DNA from: a virus
Direction: 5' to 3' (one strand)
Length of the DNA stretch: 64,000 bases
Virus record (IMG/VR): IMGVR_UViG_3300023174_004998
Location: 1 to 64,000 of that record
The notes beneath the pieces are model-generated. The model was not told where the DNA came from. It searched no databases and saw nothing but the letters and a program-made list of their open reading frames with translations. The position numbers were made by a program, and so were the translations under genes. This document shows, piece after piece, positions 40,377 through 49,044 of this stretch. Positions within the stretch are counted from its first letter, which is position 1, and every line of letters begins with the position of its first letter.

Positions 40377-40824
40377 TTTTATTCCTATGAGTTTCACACA
40401 GAGTTGAGATCCATCCTTGGCCGCCTGTGGTGCCAGGGTTACCACATTGTTCACAGGTAACAGCACTCATACTTTCCGCCATACGTACCATACCGTCAAT
40501 GATATCATCGCCGCCTGTGTAGTAAAAACGCAGTGTGCCAAACTTTTCTTTGACTTGATCCAGCGTTACTTGCGGAATAGCATCAGGAACTGGTCTCATA
40601 TCTTCTGGTGGTGCGGTACTGTTAAATCTAATAGCCCAGCCACGTTGTTTTTCTTTCCAATCAATGTGATGTTGAATATTGCCCATGAGACTGTCTAGTA
40701 TTTGAAACCAGCCATCGCCACATTCAAAACCCCAACACATGCAGGTTTCGGTCATAGGCTTGTTGCGATTGACCAGCATCTTGGGATACTTTTCACACAA
40801 CAGTTTGTCCAGTTCTTGTTTCAT
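40369..40824 (-). CDS. Conserved phage protein with zinc-like cysteines
   Basis: A 151-residue protein: CMCWGFECGDGWFQILDSL near the start, VKEKFGTLRFYYTGGDD, and CEQCGNPGTTGGQGWISTLC near the end, whose cysteines suggest a zinc knuckle. Widely seen in phages; function unknown. It overlaps dpdA by one base. Confidence 0.8.
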   Translation of the reverse strand: MKQELDKLLCEKYPKMLVNRNKPMTETCMCWGFECGDGWFQILDSLMGNIQHHIDWKEKQRGWAIRFNSTAPPEDMRPVPDAIPQVTLDQVKEKFGTLRFYYTGGDDIIDGMVRMAESMSAVTCEQCGNPGTTGGQGWISTLCETHRNKNG

Positions 40825-42365
40825 TACACTTGATTTTCTAGTTGGTCTAGCAAGGTTTCATCAAATTCTTCTACAGGCACAACTTCTTCTTCGACATCAA
40901 ATAAGTTATTAAACATAGTGTGAGCATTGGTAGCACGTTTACCAGTAAAGCCTCTTGTGCCCACTACCCTTTCCCATATTGTAGCATACTCATCAATTAT
41001 TGCCAAGCTCTTTTGGCGATCACGGGCGGCAAACACTCGATCTATAATAGGGCGTACATCAAAGTCTGGGTTGATTGGGTGAACCATCATGTCTGGTGAC
41101 TCGCCTGCATCGTAGCGTCGATTGGCTTCTTGCACTGCTCGAATATGGTGCCAAACATTATGTCCCATCATCAGTGCGTAACTAAAACTATCCCATGAAG
41201 TACGACCTTCTTTGCCAATCTTATTTAGGTCACCAGGTTTGTAGATACAAACATCTTTGATGGCCATTCTGGCAGAAATCGGTGAGTCTTCAAACACATC
41301 ATGTATGTTATCCTGTAACACAGCATCTCTAAAGGTGCGATTGTCTGTAGCATACTTTTTGTCATCAGCTGTGGGGCTCATCATGTACGACCACTTGCCA
41401 CGATTGGCTGTACGAAGTTGAGTATAGATCTGTCCGTTGGCAGTGGCCAGGAACGGTGATGCACAGTCAAACGATATAGTAAAGTTGGCATTGTGATATT
41501 TGCGGATAGCACGTTGAATGTCTGTGAGTAGCACAGCCCACTCTAGTTTTGATGTGCCCAAGAAGTGCATCCAATCGTGTACACCTTTTTCCAACAATCC
41601 ATCGTGTATCAAATGCACCAAGCGTTTGAGAACCAAGTGTACATCACACATGTTCTGACCTCCCATGCCCCAGCCGTTGAAATGCTTGTTTGGGTACTTG
41701 TTGGGATCTGAATAGTGTTTCATGAGATCATACCAATGATCAGCTTCGGCATGATTACCACCTTGTAATACGTTTAAGATCTTGGTGTCACCGTAGCGAT
41801 TGGCAATCCAGAACTCGTTGTTGTATTGTGTAGCTGTCACAGCATCTTCATAGCTGTGAATACCCGACGCCTTGGCTGCCACTGGATCACGAAATGTCCA
41901 TGTAGGAATATCCATGGTCATGCCATAAGTGGATATGCCCATTTGCCATTTAAGAACTTTCTCTCGTTGTTGCTCTGACTTTTTATCTGTAGGGTCTGCC
42001 CAACGACCAGGCCACACACCTTTGGCAATCTGGAATCCGCCTGAGTCTGCTAACATAATAGTGTTAGGATCTCTGTTGCGAACCATGTCTTCTTTGGCAT
42101 CAAACTTGTTCAAGTCTAAATTGGCGTGTCCAGCTGAATACAACGACCAACGATATGGAAACAAGGCCTTGGTTGGATTGAGCCAGTTCATACTTTCCAT
42201 GTCACCAATTCCCGATGGTAGGCGGCCCGGGTCAAGACCTACTCCGTGTCGCTCACGTCCAATGTATCCAGCATAAAAACTGCTGATAGCAGGAAGAAAC
42301 ACAGCATAGTCGCTTTGTTTAGCAGTTAAATTGTCCTGTACTAGTTGTTCTGGTTCTCTGTCCAT
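40824..42365 (-). CDS. dpdA: DpdA-like 7-deazaguanine DNA transglycosylase
   Basis: A 513-residue protein of the tRNA-guanine transglycosylase fold, the phage DNA-acting branch (DpdA). Motifs: MLADSGGFQIAKG (substrate pocket), YGMTMDIPTWTF with the catalytic Asp, LNVLQGGNHAEAD (TGT VQGG motif), and ISFDCASPFLATANG (FDC-P motif). It would swap guanine for a 7-deazaguanine in DNA, protecting it from restriction. The Met at 42365 is preferred because the longer form would overlap the upstream gene by 82 bases. FolE, QueD and QueE are in the same window. Confidence 0.88.
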   Translation of the reverse strand: MDREPEQLVQDNLTAKQSDYAVFLPAISSFYAGYIGRERHGVGLDPGRLPSGIGDMESMNWLNPTKALFPYRWSLYSAGHANLDLNKFDAKEDMVRNRDPNTIMLADSGGFQIAKGVWPGRWADPTDKKSEQQREKVLKWQMGISTYGMTMDIPTWTFRDPVAAKASGIHSYEDAVTATQYNNEFWIANRYGDTKILNVLQGGNHAEADHWYDLMKHYSDPNKYPNKHFNGWGMGGQNMCDVHLVLKRLVHLIHDGLLEKGVHDWMHFLGTSKLEWAVLLTDIQRAIRKYHNANFTISFDCASPFLATANGQIYTQLRTANRGKWSYMMSPTADDKKYATDNRTFRDAVLQDNIHDVFEDSPISARMAIKDVCIYKPGDLNKIGKEGRTSWDSFSYALMMGHNVWHHIRAVQEANRRYDAGESPDMMVHPINPDFDVRPIIDRVFAARDRQKSLAIIDEYATIWERVVGTRGFTGKRATNAHTMFNNLFDVEEEVVPVEEFDETLLDQLENQV

Positions 42366-42988
42366 TTGTGGTTCTTTGCTCGTGTTATCAATCTGTATCC
42401 GCCGTGGTCTATAGGAGCCCACACAAAAAAATCATCGTGTACTTGTTGAGTAGTTGGCGGTTGCTTGTCCTCAGTTTGTATGCTCCAGTCAGGGAAAATA
42501 TGAAATCTATGATTGGGTATTTCTACCAAGGTATTCACACCCAACGGTCCATAGTGAACACATTTGCCCCACGCACTTCCTAAAATAATCCAATCTTGTA
42601 CTTCTGGCCAATAGTAATGCCCTTGATGTATAAAAGTTTCTCTTCTACTTAGGTGCACCGTTTGTTGATCAAATAATTTGTCATGTATGAGTCGAGTTGT
42701 GTGACACTCACCGGCATTTTTAATCAAATCAAACAGGGCATTATCATTGACCTGACTGTTGATAGTATCAGCGGCCCAATGATAGTTCTTAAGTGTATTA
42801 TAAATGCTTTTATCTGAATAGTCAATGACTATATTGGTTGTACAGTTTACTACACCAGCAATGGGATATTGAGCCAATTGAGTCAGAGCATTTTGATAAA
42901 ACTCATTGTTGGTGTCATCCTGCCAAACGTCAATGCAAAGCACTCCCCAAACCGGAGGTGCTTTGTATCGTACTACATCTCTAATCAC
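42341..42988 (-). CDS. Hypothetical protein, isochorismatase-like start
   Basis: A 215-residue protein with an opening strand VWGVLCIDVWQDDTNNEFY similar to that of the 24474 protein, and AGVVNCTTNIVIDYSD next. The C-terminal half (GHYYWPEVQDWIILGSAWGK, GVNTLVEIPNHRFHIFPDW) is rich in Trp and strands. It is not clear that a cysteine nucleophile is present. Overlaps the clamp gene by four bases. Confidence 0.65.
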   Translation of the reverse strand: MIRDVVRYKAPPVWGVLCIDVWQDDTNNEFYQNALTQLAQYPIAGVVNCTTNIVIDYSDKSIYNTLKNYHWAADTINSQVNDNALFDLIKNAGECHTTRLIHDKLFDQQTVHLSRRETFIHQGHYYWPEVQDWIILGSAWGKCVHYGPLGVNTLVEIPNHRFHIFPDWSIQTEDKQPPTTQQVHDDFFVWAPIDHGGYRLITRAKNHKWTENQNN

Positions 42989-43716
42989 TTGCTGAGTGCT
43001 GGAAGGATATAATCATAAACAGCAATACCGCTGTCAACTGTGATCTTTGTAGCACCATCATCACTGATACGCACAGTTTTGTCTCCTGTGAGATTCATGA
43101 TAGAAATAAACTGTGACACTGGCCATAACCAAGGGCGGGTAAGTTTACCTGATACGCCTGGTTGAAACACAAAGTCACCTGCGTGTGTGCTATGATCGCC
43201 AAAGAAAAACTTCAAGTCGCCGTTTTCTGTCTTGGCCATGAAGTTTGGAGTCTCTGCGTTGGCCTGTGCCTGCATCTTGAGACGTTGAATAGCGGCCACT
43301 GTGGGCTCAAACTCCACTGCCCATGGCACCGGTTTCATTTTAAATTGTTTGAGCTGTTCTGCAACAACTTCTGACACCATGAAACGATAGTCGTTCTTGA
43401 AGTCGCCGACCTTGTTTTCAAAGTGTAAGCCCACTGGACTATCAACACCGTTGCGGTTTTGCCGGGTCACTGTGATTTGTGCATCTTCTTTGTACTCTTG
43501 TAAGTTTAACAAGATTTTGAGCTTGCCAAGATTTGGCATACCAAATGTGCCAATGAAGTCTGCCACTGGCGTGGCAAACTTGGCCTGCAATACCACGCTC
43601 TTGTCTGTGGCTACACCATCAATGGTGGTCTCTTTGTCTGTGCCTGTGATCTTGATCAATTCAATACACCCAAGATCATAAGTGTGTTCTACTAAATCTA
43701 ATAAATTATCTCTCAT
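42985..43716 (-). CDS. gp45: gp45-like DNA sliding clamp
   Basis: A 243-residue two-domain clamp of the T4 gp45 type (228 residues in T4). GTFGMPNLGKLKILLN, NDYRFMVSEVVAEQLKQFK and FQPGVSGKLTRPWLWPVSQF are the matching segments. In T4 the clamp tethers the polymerase and also activates late promoters together with gp55 and gp33. It lies two genes from the polymerase and one operon from the DsbA-like gene. Confidence 0.85.
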   Translation of the reverse strand: MRDNLLDLVEHTYDLGCIELIKITGTDKETTIDGVATDKSVVLQAKFATPVADFIGTFGMPNLGKLKILLNLQEYKEDAQITVTRQNRNGVDSPVGLHFENKVGDFKNDYRFMVSEVVAEQLKQFKMKPVPWAVEFEPTVAAIQRLKMQAQANAETPNFMAKTENGDLKFFFGDHSTHAGDFVFQPGVSGKLTRPWLWPVSQFISIMNLTGDKTVRISDDGATKITVDSGIAVYDYILPALSK

Positions 43717-43728
43717 CGTTTTCTCCTA

Positions 43729-44673
43729 TTAAATGCTTGATATTCTGCCTAGTGTTTGCCCGCCTCGTAAACTGGTTTTAGTTCCGGACTTCTGTAACTC
43801 CAACCAACTTACATTATTTTCCAAATCAAAACTTGATGCTATTCTAAAACCAATTTTTTCAGCCATGGCCTTGACACGTTTGCCTGGTGTATAACAATAA
43901 TACGAATTTTCAAAATTGTCAACCCCTATTGGATAATCGCAATTATTGTAAGTGAATATCACCATACCTCCGGGTCTAAGCAATAGATGTATTTCTTTGA
44001 GATACCGTTCAATCAACTCCAGAGGACGGAAGTTAAAAAAATCCACAGCCACAATCAATCCAAATTGATGTTGTGGAAGTTGATGAAATATACGTTTCTC
44101 ATTTTCTTTGACAGTGTAGTATCTTACCCGAGTTTGATATTCCGGGGTCCACATCTTCTTGACATTTTTAAATAATTCTGGATCAGTGTCTACCAGGTAC
44201 AATGGATCACACGCAGTGAGATGTTGAGAAATATCACCGTATGCCGGTCTTATTTCCATGGCTGGCCATTTCCAATGCCCAAGATCTCTAATCCTGCCAG
44301 AGAAGAAGTCCAGTGTTTCTTGTTGATATAAAAGTTTCTTAAAGTTGTGTCTATCTAAAATATAGTCAGCAGAGTCGTTGACGCCTTCTTGATAAACTGT
44401 TTGACTTTTAGCATAGTATGGTTCCTCTACACTTTTAACAAAGCCATCCAGAGCTTGTTTAAATCGCTGTATGTCCTGATCAATGGTGTCGAGTGTGTCT
44501 AATGCTAATTTTTTATTGTCCTTCATAGCGGTCTTGATGTTGTCAAAATCTATATTTTGCACATCAAGGTCAGTGATTACATGTTGTAGTAGGCTTTCAA
44601 TTTCATCGTAGACATGCTTGACACTGAGATTGTCAACCATGAACTTATAGGTGATTAGTCGGCTGAGTTTCAT
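43729..44673 (-). CDS. SAM-dependent methyltransferase with helical N-terminus
   Basis: A 314-residue protein: about 100 helical residues, then a class I methyltransferase fold (MEIRPAYGDISQHLTACDPLYLVDTD for motif I/II and FGLIVAVDFFNF plus LLLRPGGMVIFTYNN). The glycine-rich loop is poor (EIRPAYGDI instead of GxGxG), so activity is uncertain. It overlaps the polymerase gene by four bases. Confidence 0.7.
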   Translation of the reverse strand: MKLSRLITYKFMVDNLSVKHVYDEIESLLQHVITDLDVQNIDFDNIKTAMKDNKKLALDTLDTIDQDIQRFKQALDGFVKSVEEPYYAKSQTVYQEGVNDSADYILDRHNFKKLLYQQETLDFFSGRIRDLGHWKWPAMEIRPAYGDISQHLTACDPLYLVDTDPELFKNVKKMWTPEYQTRVRYYTVKENEKRIFHQLPQHQFGLIVAVDFFNFRPLELIERYLKEIHLLLRPGGMVIFTYNNCDYPIGVDNFENSYYCYTPGKRVKAMAEKIGFRIASSFDLENNVSWLELQKSGTKTSLRGGQTLGRISSI

Positions 44674-47330
44674 TCAAATGTAAACAATGATTGGAAAGTG
44701 TTTGTTGTGTTGGTAGCTGATCCTAGATCCCATTCTAACACTCCCAACAAGTTGTTGATCTTTTGATCTACCACAGTGGCTTCCATTTCTGCATCGTCAA
44801 ATGGCAATTCTTTAAACCATTGCGGCAAGTGCATCTCATCTGTGGGGTAGCCAATTGAAGTCCATCCCAGGGCATTGCTCTTGAGTTTGCATACAATGGT
44901 CTTCATACCATCAACGATTTGCAATGAATAGTTATCGCTGTTCATCCGACGCATGTTGTTCCAGTTCATGGCTGCTCGCACATGTCCAGGCATGTTGGCA
45001 CGACCTTCACGTTCTTCTTTCTTTTGATACTGAGTGAGATTGTTTACACGTTTGGGACTACCCTTCTCCCAACCTGGCCGCTCGGTAAATTCGTATTTGA
45101 ATTTGCGTATAATTTCAATGATCTCATCTCGTTGACTACCGTTGAGCACACGCTCTAACAAGTCCCACAAAAAGTCTTGAATGACTTTGGGTGTATCGGA
45201 TCTCTTTAAATCCAAGCCCATGGCTTTGATTGATCCTGTTTTTCCATCAACGTCCTTGCGCTTGCCTTCTTTGTCATAGATATTGACGGCATAACGTTTC
45301 TTGGTAATGAATAAACTGCGACCTGCTACAAGTTCACGACCGCCTTTGATAATTGAACCCATTTCTCTAGGGCAATGAAATGCTCGCTCCATGAAGCCTG
45401 GAAAACTATCGTTGACTTGATCAGCAATACTGTCGTAGAGTTGTACGCACATTTCTTTTGACCATTCCATGCGACCTTCTTTGACTTCTTTAGACAATAC
45501 TGGCCAGGCACTAAAGTATACAGAATCTGTGTCACCATAGATGATAGCTTCGCCTACGTGATCATACTTGCCAGTGATACATTCGTTGACATAGGCATCC
45601 ATGTGATAGGCAATGGCACGTCCTGTCAGCGTGGTTGATTGTCCAATGCGTTTGTCAAAGAATCTACAACCAGGGTTCAAGATGGCACCATACAGTGAAT
45701 TCAAGTTAATCTTCTTGACCAACTGACGCTTGTCCCAAAACTCTTGCTCTGCTTTATCTGTAGATTCTTTTAGTTTGGCCTGTAGTTCTTTGCGTTCTCT
45801 ATACCAACGTGCCAGCAAGCCGGGAATAACACCTTCACTTTCAAAGGTAAAGATTGTGCCATTGGCCGACAGGATCCAAGGCTGATTGCTATCAAAGATC
45901 ATCTTCCATACTTCTGGAGCAGAGTGTACAGTTTCTTCTCCATCCTGCCAGTCTATGGTGATCTCTGTGCCACGTTGTTGTTCCATCACTGCTGTGTATT
46001 CAAGGCTTCCAAACAAACCTTCCCAGGCCGCCGCAAAGCTGGACCCAGAGTTCATTTTGTCCCGGATATACCTATCAGTCATTGTTGGCCGGAGTTGTCC
46101 GATAATGGTTTCTGGCGCCATGTTAAGGGCTCTAATAGCCGAGGGATACAGCGAGTTGATGTCAATGGCACCGACCCATTCGTGGATGCCTTTTTTGGGA
46201 TAAGCAACATAGGCACCTGCGGCTTGTGTATCTTCATCTGTGAGTCTCTCTTTGCGGTTGGGAACTACTAGTCCACGTTCGTGGGCTTCATTGATGATGG
46301 CCTGTTCAGTTACAGCCACAGCACCCATGGTTGTTTGCAACAACACAGTGTTGGCATGTGCTAGTTCGTTGGCAAGGTCTAGAAATCGTAACTTTTTGTC
46401 CAAGCGGGCAAGCAACATGGTGTCCTGCCTGTTGTAGTCGATGAATGTCTTGAAGTTTTGATTGTATAGCTGATCCAGCGTTCCCTCAAACTGAGTTTTT
46501 CTCTCTCCAAGCTCATGATCGCCGATGGCATCCAGCGAGTAGGAATGACGTTCTTCATATGTGTATTTCCTATAAAGTTGCATATAGTCCATGTGTACTC
46601 GACCAATCAAGTCAAAGGTCAAGTTTTCTGCACCAAAGCGTTCAAAGGTGCGTTGCTTGGGAAATTGATTCCACAAACACATGCGACGTGTGTCGTCTTT
46701 GCTGAGTACACGAGTGATACGTTGTACTGTATACGGTATATCAAAGCCCTCTGAGTTCCAGCCACTCAACACATCTGCATCGTCGATGAGATCCAAGAAC
46801 GTGTTCAACATGTCCTCTTCACGATCAAACAGCATGGTATTTTCAAACTGGCCAGCGATCTCTTTGGCAGTTTCTGCGCTCATTGACTTGGGAGGAATTA
46901 CCAAGGTAACCAACTGGTCCAACCAATCAAGATACAGAGATATAGCAGTGATAGGGTTGAATGGATCGTCAGGCTTGGAGAATCCACGCTCGGGGTCAAA
47001 GTCTACCTCAATGTCAAAGAAACATGTTTGCAGTCGAGGTGCATCCTGGCCTTTGTAGTTGTCTTCAAAGCATCGAAACACAGGATTGATATCCGACTCA
47101 TAGATACCTTTGCCTGATTGTATGCGTAGTTCTTTGCGGAACTCTTTGTTGTTGCGGGTGGAAAATCTTGAAACAGGGTTGCCGTAGATACTACGGAACT
47201 TGCCTCGAGGATCATCATAGTAGAACACGTATGTGGCTGGGTACTCGCGATACTCGCGAAGACCATTCCGGCGTTCTACTACATGAATGCGATCGTGTTC
47301 ACGATCAAATAGTGCGTCTACGTAACTCAT
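44670..47330 (-). CDS. gp43: Family B DNA polymerase (gp43-like)
   Basis: An 886-residue replicative polymerase (T4 gp43 is 898). Exonuclease motifs: FFDIEVDFD (Asp106, Glu108), GWNSEGFDIP and YNRQDTMLLA. Polymerase motifs: DINSLYPSAI (A, near residue 390), KKINLNSLYGAI (B, near 540) and IYGDTDSVYF (C, near 597). All catalytic acids are present, so it should be active with proofreading. It ends next to the clamp region and its start overlaps a possible ATT-start mini-gene. Confidence 0.95.
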   Translation of the reverse strand: MSYVDALFDREHDRIHVVERRNGLREYREYPATYVFYYDDPRGKFRSIYGNPVSRFSTRNNKEFRKELRIQSGKGIYESDINPVFRCFEDNYKGQDAPRLQTCFFDIEVDFDPERGFSKPDDPFNPITAISLYLDWLDQLVTLVIPPKSMSAETAKEIAGQFENTMLFDREEDMLNTFLDLIDDADVLSGWNSEGFDIPYTVQRITRVLSKDDTRRMCLWNQFPKQRTFERFGAENLTFDLIGRVHMDYMQLYRKYTYEERHSYSLDAIGDHELGERKTQFEGTLDQLYNQNFKTFIDYNRQDTMLLARLDKKLRFLDLANELAHANTVLLQTTMGAVAVTEQAIINEAHERGLVVPNRKERLTDEDTQAAGAYVAYPKKGIHEWVGAIDINSLYPSAIRALNMAPETIIGQLRPTMTDRYIRDKMNSGSSFAAAWEGLFGSLEYTAVMEQQRGTEITIDWQDGEETVHSAPEVWKMIFDSNQPWILSANGTIFTFESEGVIPGLLARWYRERKELQAKLKESTDKAEQEFWDKRQLVKKINLNSLYGAILNPGCRFFDKRIGQSTTLTGRAIAYHMDAYVNECITGKYDHVGEAIIYGDTDSVYFSAWPVLSKEVKEGRMEWSKEMCVQLYDSIADQVNDSFPGFMERAFHCPREMGSIIKGGRELVAGRSLFITKKRYAVNIYDKEGKRKDVDGKTGSIKAMGLDLKRSDTPKVIQDFLWDLLERVLNGSQRDEIIEIIRKFKYEFTERPGWEKGSPKRVNNLTQYQKKEEREGRANMPGHVRAAMNWNNMRRMNSDNYSLQIVDGMKTIVCKLKSNALGWTSIGYPTDEMHLPQWFKELPFDDAEMEATVVDQKINNLLGVLEWDLGSATNTTNTFQSLFTFE

Positions 47331-47412
47331 TTTTCTCCAGGTGGCTTATGGCCCACTCATGCCGTTCTTCATGCCCGTGTCGTGGGCGAGGCGCTGTTGT
47401 GATAACAGTAAT
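47305..47412 (-). CDS. Possible ATT-start mini-gene
   Basis: A 35-residue frame from an ATT codon overlapping the dsbA stop, ITVITTAPRPRHGHEERH then WAISHLEKNE. It is coding-like (Pro/Arg/His-rich, no low complexity) and ends inside the polymerase gene. ATT starts are rare and no ribosome site is visible, so this is only a candidate. Confidence 0.25.
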   Translation of the reverse strand: MTVITTAPRPRHGHEERHEWAISHLEKNELRRRTI

Positions 47413-47672
47413 TATAGAGTTTTGCCGACAGTGGTCAAAATTGTTTCCAACAAAGCATGGTCTTGTTGCTCGCGACCAAATTCAGCCTTGTGTGCCAACT
47501 TGATGGCTTTTTTGAGAATGTTGGGTTTGATATCCATTTCTTCTGCCACAGCCTTGATAGTGTCACTGAGTCCACCATTGAGTGTTTCGATCTCGTGCAT
47601 GACCTGCATGCCTTCGTTGATGATCTGTGTAAGTTTGGCTTTTTGTTCGCCTGAAAAAACTCGATTGTCCAT
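47412..47672 (-). CDS. dsbA: DsbA-like late transcription protein
   Basis: An 86-residue helical protein resembling the T4 DsbA/late-promoter-binding group: GEQKAKLTQIINEGMQVMHE, ETLNGGLSDTIKAVAEEMD, LKKAIKLAHKAEFG. In T4 DsbA binds double-stranded DNA near late promoters. Its own sigma70 promoter at 47697-47725 fits early expression. Confidence 0.75.
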   Translation of the reverse strand: MDNRVFSGEQKAKLTQIINEGMQVMHEIETLNGGLSDTIKAVAEEMDIKPNILKKAIKLAHKAEFGREQQDHALLETILTTVGKTL

Positions 47673-47696
47673 GTTTAAAAATCTCCTTGTTCAGCT

Positions 47697-47725
47697 ATTA
47701 TATAACAGATCTTTTGGAAAGTCAA
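47697..47725 (-). promoter_or_regulatory. Sigma70 promoter for dsbA
   Basis: TTGACT (47725-47720), 17 bases, TATAAT (47702-47697), with an AAGGAGA ribosome site in the leader. Confidence 0.85.
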
Positions 47726-47828
47726 ACAGTTTTGGTAAAGATGCTCACTTTTGACTTACTAACGGGTAGCGAATCCTTTTCAGTCAGGCCAGCAGCCGGC
47801 CACGCACCATAGCGGTCCTAAGGTGTGT

Positions 47829-48467
47829 TCATGCCCATGCCACCATTTTGAATCTTTCTTGGGGTATGCCAAAGTAATTGCATTTCCAATCACTCTGTGC
47901 AAAGAAATCCAAATGATGCCATTGGTCTTTGTGCTTCAGTATATCTCGACCGGCCTGTTGCCAATTGATACTGTTTATTTTTTGTTCCATCTTTTGTCGA
48001 ACTGCATCCACTTCTACAAAATCAAAACCGTCGTATTCCCAATGTAGAACTTCAAACGCATTGCCTTCACGATCCACCCAGTCTATAGAAAAGTCTAGTC
48101 CCCATTTTGGCCTTAACTGTATGAGCTTGTGGCACAAGGGCATTTGCTCACTCCACTGTAGAAGTTGTTCTCGCGCCCGATCGGCATATCCCTTGCGTTC
48201 AAATAGATAGCTGTGATTCAACACAGCACCTTCTATGCGATGGCCTTGTTCAAACCAAGGTGTCTTGATAGCATGCCGATGTTCTCTATGATTGAAGAAT
48301 TTGGTTTTATTGCAGTTGGCAAATCTCTTTTCCAACGGACAAAGATCAAATCCATTTTGATCAAACAGTGCAAAGTCTTCGACCAATGGCACAAACAGCA
48401 TAGAGTCAGTGGCTGAATGCCAATACCCATCTGGGTCAAACTTATTGTTGGTCAGGCGTAGCATTTC
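47829..48467 (-). CDS. Hypothetical protein
   Basis: A 212-residue protein starting at the Met at 48467 (an earlier one, 48509, is possible and would overlap the GIY-YIG gene more). WGLDFSIDWVDREGNAFEVLHWE and KCNYFGIPQERFKMVAWA end it. Family not recognised. Confidence 0.7.
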   Translation of the reverse strand, partial: EMLRLTNNKFDPDGYWHSATDSMLFVPLVEDFALFDQNGFDLCPLEKRFANCNKTKFFNHREHRHAIKTPWFEQGHRIEGAVLNHSYLFERKGYADRAREQLLQWSEQMPLCHKLIQLRPKWGLDFSIDWVDREGNAFEVLHWEYDGFDFVEVDAVRQKMEQKINSINWQQAGRDILKHKDQWHHLDFFAQSDWKCNYFGIPQERFKMVAWA

Positions 48468-48975
48468 TTGGTGTAGGATACCTAGTGGCACTGGGTCGGG
48501 TGGGATCATGCTGATAGTTGCAGGCAGGATTGAGCCAGGCAGTGAGTCGGTCTTCTATGGCCTTGAGTTCTTGTTTCAACTGTGCCTGATTACCGTGTTG
48601 TGCCACAGTGGTTATGGGATAGAAACGTAGTTGTACATCTTTTAAATCATTGATACCATACCCAGCCGCGGCAAATCGATCGGCAAACTGTTTCCAGTTG
48701 TGCATCTGTGCAGCCGAAGTACATTGATCCAATAACTTCTGGATGTGTTTGTGCCAACGTGCTGTGAAGTTGTCAGCGGCGGCAATGCCCACATAGAAGT
48801 AGCCCCAGTCAGGATGTTTCCAAACATAGATGCCCGACTTCTTTGTTTCTGCTGGACGGTCATTGCGCAGACGTATGGTCAAGCCAGGACGGCCTTCTCG
48901 CTGTTTGACCAAGGAATAGATATCGTAGAAATTGTAGGTAACACTACGACCCAATTGTATTTCGTTCAATCTCAT
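48442..48975 (-). CDS. GIY-YIG domain protein
   Basis: A 177-residue protein. GIYVWKHPDWGYFYVGIA carries the two GIY-YIG strands with an insertion typical of this group, and ARWHKHIQKLL the conserved Arg. The C-terminal part is basic and low-complexity. Likely a nuclease; start overlaps the 48972 gene (ATGA). Confidence 0.78.
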   Translation of the reverse strand: MRLNEIQLGRSVTYNFYDIYSLVKQREGRPGLTIRLRNDRPAETKKSGIYVWKHPDWGYFYVGIAAADNFTARWHKHIQKLLDQCTSAAQMHNWKQFADRFAAAGYGINDLKDVQLRFYPITTVAQHGNQAQLKQELKAIEDRLTAWLNPACNYQHDPTRPSATRYPTPRNATPDQQ

Positions 48976-49043
48976 ACTGGTGAGTAAGGGTTGCGATGAC
49001 GATCATAACCATCGTCTTCTGGATACACTGGATATTCGTTCAT
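48972..49043 (-). CDS. Tiny acidic peptide
   Basis: A 23-residue frame, MNEYPVYPEDDGYDRHRN and a few more. A good ribosome site (AGGAAGATAAC) and ATGA overlap with the downstream GIY-YIG ATG support translation. Confidence 0.5.
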   Translation of the reverse strand: MNEYPVYPEDDGYDRHRNPYSPV

Positions 49044-49044
49044 G

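Noticed and set aside
47759-47823. GGCCAGCAGCCGGCC near 47790 as an attachment site or terminator
   Set aside because: A short GC-rich dyad only; no T-run, no direct repeat elsewhere and no integrase, so no call was made.
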